Shown here piece after piece: positions 1-8,096 of a DNA stretch of 42,914 nt (positions are counted from its first letter, which is position 1; each line of letters starts with the position of its first letter). The notes under the pieces are model-generated. The model saw nothing but the letters and a program-made list of their open reading frames with translations. It ran no database searches and had not been told where the DNA came from. The stretch lies in the NCBI GenBank assembly GCA_900315775.1, contig ONAJ01000036.1, positions 1 through 42,914 on the forward strand, given 5' to 3'. The stretch is from an uncultured Prevotella sp. Its GTDB lineage: Bacteria > Bacteroidota > Bacteroidia > Bacteroidales > Bacteroidaceae. The translations under genes and the position numbers were made by a program.

Positions 1-338
1 ATAGGTTTCTTCTGGTCAGCGTTCAAGGCTATTGCCACACAGGCAGTTCTTGACAGTCTGATGGATTTCACTTGTCGATAGCCACCGTTATTCAGTTGCG
101 CCATCTCCTCTATCTCCACCATGTGCTCCTTTAGGTCTAAGCCCTTCTCTTGCTGCAGGAAAGTAGCGACCTTGTCCATCAACCGCTCAAAGTTCCAATA
201 CTTTTGGTAACCCATGAGTCGTGCCAATTTGCGTGAGTTCCACCACTCACGACCTTCGCCGTCCGTCTCTTTGATAGCATCAAAGGGCGACTGCATCTCT
301 TCGGGTGAGAACATCTCTATTTCGTTTGTATTGTCCAT
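1..338 (-). CDS. DinD-like DNA damage-inducible protein, partial
   Basis: This is the N-terminal 112 codons of a protein running off the left edge. The start ATG lies at 338, just downstream of a good -7 box. The visible pattern is 'PFDAIKETD..G.EWWNSRKLARLMGY.KYWNFE', later 'VKSIRLSRTACVAIALNAD', which matches the N-terminal domain of DinD/Bro-N-like proteins: an SOS-linked family, often found inside type I restriction loci, of poorly defined biochemical role. It follows the HNH gene on the same strand with 37 bases between them. Identification rests on motif resemblance of the N-terminal third; the C-terminal part is not visible. A phage antirepressor of the KilA-N/Bro group is the main alternative. 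Confidence 0.7.
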   Translation of the reverse strand, partial: MDNTNEIEMFSPEEMQSPFDAIKETDGEGREWWNSRKLARLMGYQKYWNFERLMDKVATFLQQEKGLDLKEHMVEIEEMAQLNNGGYRQVKSIRLSRTACVAIALNADQKKP

Positions 339-346
339 ATCGTTTG

Positions 347-354
347 CAAAATTA
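347..354 (-). promoter_or_regulatory. -7 box (TAATTTTG) before the dinD-like gene
   Basis: TAATTTTG followed by CA matches the Bacteroidota -7 consensus TAnnTTTG on the minus strand, 8 bases before the start codon. No convincing -33 TTTG is seen at the usual distance, so activity is uncertain. Confidence 0.4.
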
Positions 355-375
355 CAAATAAATATCAAAGTATTA

Positions 376-1299
376 TTAGAATTTACCTAATTCTTTTAGG
401 TCATCCACATCGTATGGAGGATCTTTCCTATGCAACATTGCATGACAATTAGGACAAACAGGTACAAGATCCTTTATCGGATCCAATTCGTATTCCTTGC
501 CAATTGATGAAAGAGGAACCTTGTGATGAACATGAATAAAACCGCGACCTATTGGTCCATACACTTCTTCAAAGTTCATACCACAGACAGCACATTTGCA
601 TCCATGAGCGGCTATACACTTTTCTCTAGCTTCTCGATTACGCTCATAGCGATTGACTATAATTTCCTTTTTCGCTCCTTCAAAAACCGTTTCAGGATTG
701 GGAATCTCGTCATAGTCAGGAATACTCTGATTTTGAAAAAAAGGTGAGATGTATTCAAATAGTTCAGGATTGTTATGCATAGGAGTCTGAATACTTCGTC
801 CTCCATTAAATCCATGAAGTTTCAAGTTATCTTCTTTCAAACCATCATTGAGAGATTCTGCTATGAATTTCAGTTTGTAAGTAAGATGATTTGTTTTCTT
901 CCTATCCACCCTATATTTTTCATCTCCTCTTACACAATTATCCTCCACCACTTTTGTCAGGAATCTAATACGACGTTCATCTGACATGAACAAATATACT
1001 TCATCAACATCCAGTTTGTTAAGCAGTTGTGGCTCGCCCCAATTGGTTTCTTTCCATGCCGCAATGATTTTTGGGAATCCAGAGCCGACATTCTCACCAA
1101 AGCCAATCATGCGAAGCATATTCTGAATCTTCTCCTGCAAATCTTCATCCACGCCAAGCAGAATCAAGCCACCAATAGTATTGGCAAAAGCCGAATAGGT
1201 CGCCCATACAGACTTTGGCACCTCAGCCTTTGCCCTCTTGCATTCCAGTGTTACCCTTTCACCTTTCAGCAGGCTCTTTCTTATAGTTCTCTCGTCCAT
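376..1299 (-). CDS. AlbA_2 (Schlafen-type) remnant fused to an HNH endonuclease
   Basis: A 307-residue protein in three parts. Residues 1-52 are the start of an AlbA_2/divergent AAA-4 protein (VTLECKRA..EVPKSVWATYSAFANT.GG.I.LGV). Residues 53-107 read as the far C-terminal part of the same family (QNMLRMIGFGENVGSGFPKI..AW). The 300 or so residues normally between them are missing, in frame. Residues about 205-307 are an HNH nuclease with zinc-type cysteines C236/C239 and C282/C285, the HVHH core at 256-259 and CPNCHAMLH at 282-290, resembling McrA-like HNH proteins. Residues 110-200 are unrecognised. Likely a DNA nuclease of a defence locus; the AlbA_2 part is probably not functional as an ATPase-type module. 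Confidence 0.7.
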   Translation of the reverse strand: MDERTIRKSLLKGERVTLECKRAKAEVPKSVWATYSAFANTIGGLILLGVDEDLQEKIQNMLRMIGFGENVGSGFPKIIAAWKETNWGEPQLLNKLDVDEVYLFMSDERRIRFLTKVVEDNCVRGDEKYRVDRKKTNHLTYKLKFIAESLNDGLKEDNLKLHGFNGGRSIQTPMHNNPELFEYISPFFQNQSIPDYDEIPNPETVFEGAKKEIIVNRYERNREAREKCIAAHGCKCAVCGMNFEEVYGPIGRGFIHVHHKVPLSSIGKEYELDPIKDLVPVCPNCHAMLHRKDPPYDVDDLKELGKF

Positions 1300-1394
1300 A
1301 TCGCTTGCAAAATTTATTAATTTTTGAGAGTACTACACTTCATATTTATAAATCAAGTACTGTCCCCATGATTCCTAATTTCGATAAAAAATAT

Positions 1395-1430
1395 GCCCGA
1401 ACATCGGGAAAACGATGTTCGGGCTATATT
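1395..1430. terminator. Bidirectional intrinsic terminator
   Basis: Perfect 12-bp stem (GCCCGAACATCG at 1395-1406 with its complement at 1413-1424), 6-base loop. T-rich runs follow on both strands. It lies downstream of the minus-strand gene ending at 1473. Confidence 0.8.
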
Positions 1431-1472
1431 TTTTCAGAGATTTATTCTAATCGAGCGATTTCGGTTCTTCGC

Positions 1473-3749
1473 TTACTTAATCAAGACCTTGCGGCCATTG
1501 ATGATGTTGATACCCTTTTGGGGAGCATTGAGGCGCTGACCGTTCAGGTTGAAGATACCCTCCACCTGACTCTCATGGTTGTCTTCCACCGTGATGTTGT
1601 CGATGTACGTGGTGGTCTGTTCACCCTCACCGAAGTCCATCACAAACTCGCGGGCCATTGATATACCGCTACCCGAGGTGTATGTGAAGTAAGCGCGGGT
1701 GGCATATACCCACATTGACTTATCGGGCTTATAGAGCTTGTTCTCTCCACCGAGCAAGAGCGTCCTACTGCCAGCAGTCACCTCCACCGGTGCAATCTGA
1801 GCCTGGAAGCGAAGACCATTGGATTCCGTTTCGTAATCGTTGTCTTCATCCTCATCTTTAAAATCAGATTGATCCGTAATAGTGACTTGGACATTCGTAA
1901 AGATGGGATCTTCGATTACATCGCCAGGATTATCTGTTGGTGTTCCCCAACGGACGATGCAGGGCACACCAGCACGTATCTCGCCGTCATTAGTGTCTGA
2001 GAAGTGAATCGTCAGCCTCTGATTAGGTGCGTCCCAGGATGCATTCTTAAATGTGCGGATGTCGGCATCTCTCAGACAGGTGTTTGCCAATTTGCTGGCA
2101 TCAAGGCTGAACGGCAGGGTCAGCGTGTTCCAGTAGCCGTCTCTGTAGAACTTGCGGTTCGATAATTTAACAACAGCATATTTACCTGCCACATAAGAGC
2201 TCCAAGCCGTTTTCCAATAATTATTTATTTTACTGGTACAGTCAATATCGCAGCCTACATAGACTGCGCAGAACTCAATGGCGCCATAGATATTGCTGAG
2301 GTCAACTTCGTCGCCGGGATCATACACATCACCATTAGGAGCGGCACAGTGGCTCGTCGTATTTCCTGCTGCGTGGCCATGGATACTCAGAATCCACTTG
2401 TATGCTTGGTCGCCATCAGACAAGCTGGGCAGCGTAATCGTTGTGCTACTGCCAACGGAGTAAGTTTCACTGGCCTTTTGGGAAGTCACAGCTACGGTGT
2501 AGTAGCTAACGGTGTAAGTGGGAGCAACAGCAGCTCCGGCTGAGGACGCTACACTGGCTGCGCCAGCAGCACCGCCTACGCCACCATCCTTGATGTCATC
2601 TATGTCTTTAAAAGGATCCTGATCTTTACTTTGGAAATGGAATGTACAGCCATCTGTACCGTTGTTACCGTCAGTGCCAACACCGCCTTTACCACCACCG
2701 GCACCAACAGAGCCGAAGTCATCGTATTCCCAAGCACTTTGGGCAGAAGCGCTGCCGCAGGCACCGGAACCGCCGCCACCGCCACCGGCACCACCAGTAC
2801 CGATAGGCAGTGCGCTGCCGCCGCCGGCACCACCGCCGCCGCCACCGCCGCCGGAAACAGATTGGAAGTCTTTGAGGTCAAATTCTGGAACCGGAATAGG
2901 AACACCTGCAATGTTATAAACTTCTATTCCCTCAAATTCAAGCTCACCTCCGGTATAGACACATTTGCCATAACCACCAGGAGCGCCACCGCTGCCAGCG
3001 GCACCTCCGGAAATCTGTTGTGTGATTGTGCTCTGGATATAGAGTGTACCCATCGCTTCGGCATCAGTACCCGGGTTGCCGTTGTTTCCAGCGTGTCCGG
3101 CAATGTCGCCTCCCTCAAATTCCTCATAAGATTGGGGACGCTCGCCATCGCTCGAAGAACCATTACCGCCATTACCGCCAGCTGTGCCGATGCCAGCACC
3201 GGCACCACCGCCGCCATAGCCACCATGTCCGCCAAGGCCACACAAAATCTTTTTACCTAAGAACCATGTATCGATGCTTTCTTCGTCCAGCTCGCCATCG
3301 CCGCCTTTACCGCCTTCGCCGCCATTGGCAGCATTGCCGCCTGTGGCAACCAGTGTGCCTTCACCAAGGATATGGAGTGTCGTACCCGAAGGCAGCAGAA
3401 TACCGGCACCAGCGCCTTGGGTTCCATAAGCGTCAGCACCGATTGCGGTAAGCGTCACACCAGCAGGAATGTAAAGACGTACAGTCTTGCCTGCCTGCAC
3501 ATACATACCACTACCCTGTCCGGCACCGCTGATGGTATTGGTGAAGGTGAGGTTTTCCGACACATAATAATAGTCGTCTTTCAGTTCGAAGCCTGTGGTA
3601 CTGCCAGCCGTTATGTGCGTCCACTTGCTTGTCACCGTCGGCACCTGGCCCCAGTTCTCGGGTTTTGTGTCCTCCGCCCTTACGGCACCCTGTTGTGTCA
3701 GGGTGGCCGCAAAGAGGGCGAGGAATGTTAATATAGATAACTTTTTCAT
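1473..3749 (-). CDS. Glycine-rich secreted protein, paralogue B
   Basis: 758 residues. The signal peptide is about residues 1-25 (MKKLSILTFLALFAATLTQQ...AVRAE). An N-terminal beta-rich part (YYYVSENLTFTNT, VRLYIPAGVTLT, AGAGILLPSGTTLHILGEG) is followed by long glycine-rich tracts (GGGGGGGGAGGG, GGAGGGGGGSG), then a beta-sandwich-like C-terminal half with 'YRDGYWNTLTLPF'. The last residues 'FNLNGQRLNAPQKGINI' plus INGRKVLIK form the short tail common to secreted Prevotella proteins and resemble the end of type IX sorting domains. It is clearly homologous to the 776-residue gene upstream and is probably transcribed with it. Function unknown; a cell-surface or matrix role is inference. Confidence 0.75.
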   Translation of the reverse strand: MKKLSILTFLALFAATLTQQGAVRAEDTKPENWGQVPTVTSKWTHITAGSTTGFELKDDYYYVSENLTFTNTISGAGQGSGMYVQAGKTVRLYIPAGVTLTAIGADAYGTQGAGAGILLPSGTTLHILGEGTLVATGGNAANGGEGGKGGDGELDEESIDTWFLGKKILCGLGGHGGYGGGGAGAGIGTAGGNGGNGSSSDGERPQSYEEFEGGDIAGHAGNNGNPGTDAEAMGTLYIQSTITQQISGGAAGSGGAPGGYGKCVYTGGELEFEGIEVYNIAGVPIPVPEFDLKDFQSVSGGGGGGGGAGGGSALPIGTGGAGGGGGGSGACGSASAQSAWEYDDFGSVGAGGGKGGVGTDGNNGTDGCTFHFQSKDQDPFKDIDDIKDGGVGGAAGAASVASSAGAAVAPTYTVSYYTVAVTSQKASETYSVGSSTTITLPSLSDGDQAYKWILSIHGHAAGNTTSHCAAPNGDVYDPGDEVDLSNIYGAIEFCAVYVGCDIDCTSKINNYWKTAWSSYVAGKYAVVKLSNRKFYRDGYWNTLTLPFSLDASKLANTCLRDADIRTFKNASWDAPNQRLTIHFSDTNDGEIRAGVPCIVRWGTPTDNPGDVIEDPIFTNVQVTITDQSDFKDEDEDNDYETESNGLRFQAQIAPVEVTAGSRTLLLGGENKLYKPDKSMWVYATRAYFTYTSGSGISMAREFVMDFGEGEQTTTYIDNITVEDNHESQVEGIFNLNGQRLNAPQKGINIINGRKVLIK

Positions 3750-3774
3750 ATTTTATACCTTATATAGTATCTTA

Positions 3775-3918
3775 TTAGCGGATATCATCTTCGTCGAAGT
3801 CGTATGGAGTTTCTCCTCCGCTTCTTAAGTTCACATTCGATTCAATACTTGCGCAAAGCATCTGAGTGATTTGTACTGGAACCACCATCATGGTGGGTTT
3901 TAAATAAGTCTTTTTCAT
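3775..3918 (-). CDS. 47-residue conserved-type Bacteroidales peptide
   Basis: A short gene between the two glycine-rich paralogues, 13 bases after the stop of the upstream one and 25 bases before the start of the next, so probably one operon. The peptide starts MKKTYLKPTMMVVPVQITQM, then LCASIESNVNLRSGG and an acidic end (DFDEDDIR). This layout (KKxYxKP, VV, a Cys or Ala near residue 22, then a low-complexity acidic tail) is one I associate with abundant short Prevotella/Bacteroides ORFs of unknown function. No signal peptide or domain is visible. Start, stop and spacing were read directly from the sequence. Confidence 0.65.
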   Translation of the reverse strand: MKKTYLKPTMMVVPVQITQMLCASIESNVNLRSGGETPYDFDEDDIR

Positions 3919-3931
3919 TGTTCTAAATATG

Positions 3932-6262
3932 TTATTTGATTATTACTTTTTTACCATTCACGATGTTAATTCCCTTCTGGGGAGTGCTGAGGCGCTGGCC
4001 GTTCAGGTTGAAGTAGGTTTCAGAACCCTGATCCTTTAACCCTGAACCCTGAATCACTTTGATGCTCGTGGTCTCTCCATCGTCGAAGCCCATCACCATC
4101 TCACGTGCGGAGGCTGCTTCTTCAGGTATGATAAAGTAACCACGGCAAGCACTGACGTTGATGTTATTTGAGGGATAGTAGAGCTTGTCGTCAGCACCAA
4201 GCATTAATCTTGTCTTGTCGCCAGCATATATGGTAGCTGATGATGAGAACGTGCCTTGGAAAACGACATTACCGTATGTGTTGGCATGGCTTGTCCAGTT
4301 ATCTGGAGACGACATAGTTATCGTCACGTTGCTGAAATCAAGCTCATGACGTGAGTTACCAGCTGCGGTATTGTCCACATAGTTGCCGTCAGCAGTAAAC
4401 TGACTTCCTTCTGTCCACTTTACCAAGTAAGGCTTGCCTGCCTGTAACCCATTAGTTGAGGGATTAGCGTTCTCAAACCAGAAAAGGAGGGTCGGGCTGG
4501 TATAATTAATGTGCATAACAGCATTTTCCACACCGTTTGGATAGTAGCCTGTAGTCGATTCATCCATCTTGAAGATTGTTGCTCCGGCCAGCGGACAACT
4601 AACACTATTATACTGTTCTGCGGTCAGGTTGAAAGGCAGACAGATGGTGTTCCAGTGGTTGTCCCTATAAAGCGTGCGGTCCTTGAGTCTGACGGTTATT
4701 GGGTACGAAGCTTCTTGGAATTCAGCGATATCCTGGTCATTATTTCCACTATTTGCGATTTTGCAGAGGGTAGCTATCTCCTGGAAGTACAGGTCGCCAT
4801 AGACATTGCTGAGTATGATGGTGCGTTCAGCCTCTGACACATGGCCTCCGAAGTAATTCTTAGTTGCAGTGGCGAATTGGCTGTCAGGAGTTCCATTAGG
4901 AGCGCAGCTCTTACCATAGGTGAGCAGTACCCACTGATAACCGTCTTTATTCTGTGGCAGTACGATATTGGTGCCAGCGGAAGGAGAATATGTAACAGTC
5001 ACTGGATTTGTATTAGAACCGTTCACCCTCGTCTTTAGTGGGCTATAAGTGATGTTATAATTCAGCGTGCCGGCATTCTGCGTGCCGTTGGATGCGTCAT
5101 TGGCACCCTTGGCAGAGCCGAGGCCTTGAGAACCAGAAGGAGCATCACCAGATTTACCATGCCAGTCATCACTATCAAAGCTGCCGTTATCGACCACGTG
5201 CCATCCAGAAGCAGAGGTTTCAGCGTCAGCACCATCGCCAGCCCATTGACCATTAGCATTTTGACCGGCATCGCCGCCGGGGGCATCTACCACATAAACT
5301 CCACCTGAAGAGTTGCTCCTCCAATCCTGCGAGCCGCCTGCGCCACCGCCGCCGCCGCCGCCGCCGGGACCACCAGTACCGATGTTTGCGGCTGCGCCGC
5401 CGAAGCCGCCGCCGCCGCCACCACCGCCAGCGGCAACAGTAACGTTATAACTAGATCCATCGTATACATAGCCACGGCCGCGACTACCGCCAGCACCACC
5501 GGATGTGCCTGCAGCGCCTCCAGTGGCATTCACCGTGGTGCCATTGGCTACATACAGAGTGCCCATGGCACCAGCGCTTCCGCCACCAGTACCGTTAGAA
5601 CCATCGGTTCCTCTAAACGCATCATCCTCCTTACCATTATCATAATAATTGCTGGCGCCGCCAGCACCGCCGGTACCACCAGTGCCGCCGCGTGTGCCGA
5701 TGCCTGCACCGGCACCGCCGCCGCCGTTGCCACCAGAGCCACCCGCACCTGTTCGGGTCCAGCTACCACTACTTCCATCTGCGTTTGTTCCAGCGCCACC
5801 ATCGCGACCGTTTTCTGCATTACCGCCTGTGGCATTGACTGTGCCGCCACCGATGATGTAGAGCGTGTTGCCCGATGCTAGTTCAATACCGGCACCAGCA
5901 CCCGTACGACCGTCGGCATTGGCTCCCTCGCAGGTAATCGTTAAGCCTGTGGGGATGTAGAGATACACCGTGCCATGAATCTTAAGTCCACTGTTACCAT
6001 TACCGTCATTATCTGTCCTGTTATTAGTGAAATTCAGGCTTTTCGTGACGTAATAATAATAAGTGGCACTTGATCCACTCTGTGCAGCACCAAGAATTTT
6101 TCCCTGAGTGGTACCCTCAGTGATGGGCGTCCAATCATCCGAGGTGGTCTGCGTCTGGGTGTAGATCGACTCCCAACCGTTTTGCGCCATTGCCTCGCTG
6201 CCGCCAGTAAGGCTTCCTAAGGCAAGGGCAAGTGTCGTGAAGAGTAATTTTCTTTTCTTCAT
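3932..6262 (-). CDS. Glycine-rich secreted protein, paralogue A
   Basis: 776 residues. The signal peptide is about residues 1-27 (MKKRKLLFTTLALALGSLTG...AMAQ). It has the same plan as the 758-residue paralogue: 'WTPITEGTTQG', 'VYLYIPTGLTITCEGANADG', 'AGAGIELASGNTLYIIGGGT', extended Gly/Ala/Asn tracts, 'YRDNHWNTICLPF', and the terminal 'FNLNGQRLSTPQKGINIVNG' followed by KKVIIK. It is the first gene of the inferred operon; a -7 box lies at 6328-6335. The glycine tracts use GGC/GGT-rich codons and create long shadow frames of Pro or Ala on the other strand. A divergent membrane AraC-type regulator lies next to it and could control it (inference). Function unknown. Confidence 0.75.
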   Translation of the reverse strand: MKKRKLLFTTLALALGSLTGGSEAMAQNGWESIYTQTQTTSDDWTPITEGTTQGKILGAAQSGSSATYYYYVTKSLNFTNNRTDNDGNGNSGLKIHGTVYLYIPTGLTITCEGANADGRTGAGAGIELASGNTLYIIGGGTVNATGGNAENGRDGGAGTNADGSSGSWTRTGAGGSGGNGGGGAGAGIGTRGGTGGTGGAGGASNYYDNGKEDDAFRGTDGSNGTGGGSAGAMGTLYVANGTTVNATGGAAGTSGGAGGSRGRGYVYDGSSYNVTVAAGGGGGGGGFGGAAANIGTGGPGGGGGGGGAGGSQDWRSNSSGGVYVVDAPGGDAGQNANGQWAGDGADAETSASGWHVVDNGSFDSDDWHGKSGDAPSGSQGLGSAKGANDASNGTQNAGTLNYNITYSPLKTRVNGSNTNPVTVTYSPSAGTNIVLPQNKDGYQWVLLTYGKSCAPNGTPDSQFATATKNYFGGHVSEAERTIILSNVYGDLYFQEIATLCKIANSGNNDQDIAEFQEASYPITVRLKDRTLYRDNHWNTICLPFNLTAEQYNSVSCPLAGATIFKMDESTTGYYPNGVENAVMHINYTSPTLLFWFENANPSTNGLQAGKPYLVKWTEGSQFTADGNYVDNTAAGNSRHELDFSNVTITMSSPDNWTSHANTYGNVVFQGTFSSSATIYAGDKTRLMLGADDKLYYPSNNINVSACRGYFIIPEEAASAREMVMGFDDGETTSIKVIQGSGLKDQGSETYFNLNGQRLSTPQKGINIVNGKKVIIK

Positions 6263-6581
6263 GTCGTTAAAATTAAGTTATTAATAAATTGTTAAAATAA
6301 AAATGTTGCGCGTGTATATTCGTTCTGCAAAATTACATTTTTTTAATACATTAGGAGTACGTTTGCGTACACAGCATCCAAATAAATATTTCAAATGGGC
6401 AGTGAGTTGTTGGAATGGTAGAAAATTGCTCGTTTGACAATCGGGAATTGTTCGTATGACAACCCCCAGGGGCGCGCTTCTTCTGCCCCGAGAGAGAAAA
6501 AAGAGACTTTTCTTTTTTTGTTCGGACGTTTTTTATACCTTTGCAGGAGATATATTAATCATCCGATTAGAGAAATTCGAC
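6263..6581. promoter_or_regulatory. Divergent intergenic region with two promoters
   Basis: 319 bases between the glycine-rich operon and the AraC-type gene. Minus-strand -7 box TAATTTTG at 6328-6335 (followed by CAG) serves the operon. Plus-strand -7 box TACCTTTG at 6536-6543 (followed by CA), with a T-rich run before it, serves the regulator. No clear operator palindrome was found. Confidence 0.55.
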
Positions 6582-7742
6582 ATGAAAGCCATAGTTTTTT
6601 ACCAATACCTCATTCACTTCGCAGTGATGATGACCATCCTGATAATGATGGCGGTGTATCTGCTGACATCAAGGCGTAACGCTTTCGGCACCGAGCTTGT
6701 CACCGACCAGCGCCTGCGACGCAAGGCAGGCAGGCTGATTTTTATCTACACACTCATCTATCTGGCTAATATCCCGATGGTGCTATGGCTTGCTGATGAC
6801 CTGCAGCTCCTGCAGATGGCATCTGTCACAGTCGACATGACAATATGGTGTCCCGTGGTACTGCATTTCTTGCTCGAACTGCTGCAAGACCGCCGGCACT
6901 GGGACAACCGGCTGTTGCTGATCAGCGTGCTGGCAGTGATGCCCCTGACGGGGTGGCTGCTCACTGGACACACGTGGTGGAAATGGGCAGTATATGGCAT
7001 ATACATAGCTGAAGTGGTCTTCTTCATCGGCTGGTACATCAGAGCTGCAATAGCCTACCGCCGCTTCCTGGCCGACAACTACGCAGACCTGGAGCATAAG
7101 GAGGTCACCTGGAGCTGGATAATTCTAAGCTCCATGTTCTTCTCCCTCATCAACTATCTGCTGATGCTGTTCCAAAGCAACATACAGATATGCGTAGCCT
7201 TATCATACATTTTCCACTTTGCTGACATCCTGTTCATCGGTATCATTGTCTGGTACATTGACCATCAGCAAGTACTGGAGCCGTTGACGGCGGAGGCTGG
7301 GGTGGAGAAGCTGCCAAAGGAACAGGAAGCAGAGACAGACGAAACAAGCCACACCTTGACAGACCCAACCACCAAGGAGGACATCATTATCGCCAAGACG
7401 GGTGCGCTGCTGCGTAAGCACTGCGAGGAAACACAGCTCTACCTGCAACATGACCTGTCACTCAAAACAGTGGCCCAGGAATGCAATACCAATCGCACCT
7501 ACCTGAGTCGCTATTTCGCCTCGCAGGGCATCACCTATTATATATATATTAATAAGCTGCGCATAGAACACTTCCAGTCACTATATCGTCAAGCCCTGAA
7601 AGAAAAAAATACCTCCCACACTACATTGCAGCAGTTGTCGTTTGACAGCGGCTTTATCAGTTATAACACCTTCTCACGTGCATTCCTCTCTTGCACGGGC
7701 ATCAGCGTCGGCAAGTGGCTGGAGCAGCAAAACCAAAACTAA
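6582..7742 (+). CDS. Seven-helix membrane AraC-family transcriptional regulator
   Basis: 386 residues from the ATG at 6582. An in-frame ATG at 6456 is upstream of the -7 box at 6536 and is therefore rejected as start. Residues about 1-245 hold around seven hydrophobic segments (FYQYLIHFAVMMTILIMMAV; LIFIYTLIYLANIPMVLWL; LLLISVLAVMPLTGWLL; AVYGIYIAEVVFFIGWYI; ILSSMFFSLINYLLMLF; IFHFADILFIGIIVWYI). A charged linker follows (residues 250-285), then two helix-turn-helix units of the AraC type (HDLSLKTVAQECNTNRTYLS; LQQLSFDSGFISYNTFSRAF). The regulator would thus be membrane-bound and may sense an envelope signal. It is divergent from the glycine-rich operon, a plausible target. Confidence 0.85.
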   Translation: MKAIVFYQYLIHFAVMMTILIMMAVYLLTSRRNAFGTELVTDQRLRRKAGRLIFIYTLIYLANIPMVLWLADDLQLLQMASVTVDMTIWCPVVLHFLLELLQDRRHWDNRLLLISVLAVMPLTGWLLTGHTWWKWAVYGIYIAEVVFFIGWYIRAAIAYRRFLADNYADLEHKEVTWSWIILSSMFFSLINYLLMLFQSNIQICVALSYIFHFADILFIGIIVWYIDHQQVLEPLTAEAGVEKLPKEQEAETDETSHTLTDPTTKEDIIIAKTGALLRKHCEETQLYLQHDLSLKTVAQECNTNRTYLSRYFASQGITYYIYINKLRIEHFQSLYRQALKEKNTSHTTLQQLSFDSGFISYNTFSRAFLSCTGISVGKWLEQQNQN

Positions 7743-7881
7743 AGTTGGCTGACATCATCGCAAACCAAATTCACTGAATTTACTGATCAATTTCACTGAA
7801 TTTGGTCTATAGCGGGTTGAGCCTAAATATATAAGGATGGAAAATCCGTTGACTCATAATTGTAATTCTCAAATTTTCGTG

Positions 7882-7912
7882 CAAAGGTACATATAAAATG
7901 CCAAACTGCAAA
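7882..7912 (-). promoter_or_regulatory. Orphan minus-strand promoter
   Basis: TTTG (complement at 7909-7912), 19 bases, TACCTTTG (complement at 7882-7889) followed by CA: a full consensus. A transcript from it would run antisense toward the end of the AraC-type gene and meet the inverted repeat at 7764-7806 after about 70-110 bases. Confidence 0.5.
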
Positions 7913-8042
7913 CAGAAAACCCGATATTTTTTGCAGAATGTCACGAAAACGTTTGTTTTCGCGTCACTTTGTTTGATTTGTATCAATACTTAAAAGATTT
8001 TAATTTATCGTGTCTCACTCATCATATATCGTTGAAAAGTTG

Positions 8043-8050
8043 TATCTTTG
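8043..8050 (+). promoter_or_regulatory. Plus-strand -7 box (TATCTTTG) with no sense gene
   Basis: TATCTTTG followed by CAG matches the -7 consensus well, but the next gene lies on the opposite strand, so a transcript would be antisense to the repeat protein gene. No clear -33 element. Confidence 0.35.
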
Positions 8051-8096
8051 CAGTCGTTTTGCAAAAGTGCTGTCATGGCAGGCGCCAGCCTACCTT

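Larger units (their letters stand above)
7743..8096. other. 354-base gap with promoter-like sites and hairpins
   Basis: No gene recognised. Contains a 10-bp inverted repeat (ACCAAATTCA at 7764-7773, TGAATTTGGT at 7797-7806) just after the AraC gene, a minus-strand promoter-like pair at 7882-7912, a 7-bp hairpin CGAAAAC/GTTTTCG near 7946-7963, and a plus-strand -7 box at 8043-8050. The only ORF under the minus promoter is a 16-codon frame. Confidence 0.5.

Noticed and set aside
2600-3260. Several long frames rich in Pro or Ala/Val across the glycine-rich gene
   Set aside because: They are shadow frames of GGC/GGT repeats in the real gene on the minus strand; no starts, promoters or families fit.
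5287-5861. Ala/Val- and Pro-rich frames across the second glycine-rich gene
   Set aside because: Same composition effect as above.
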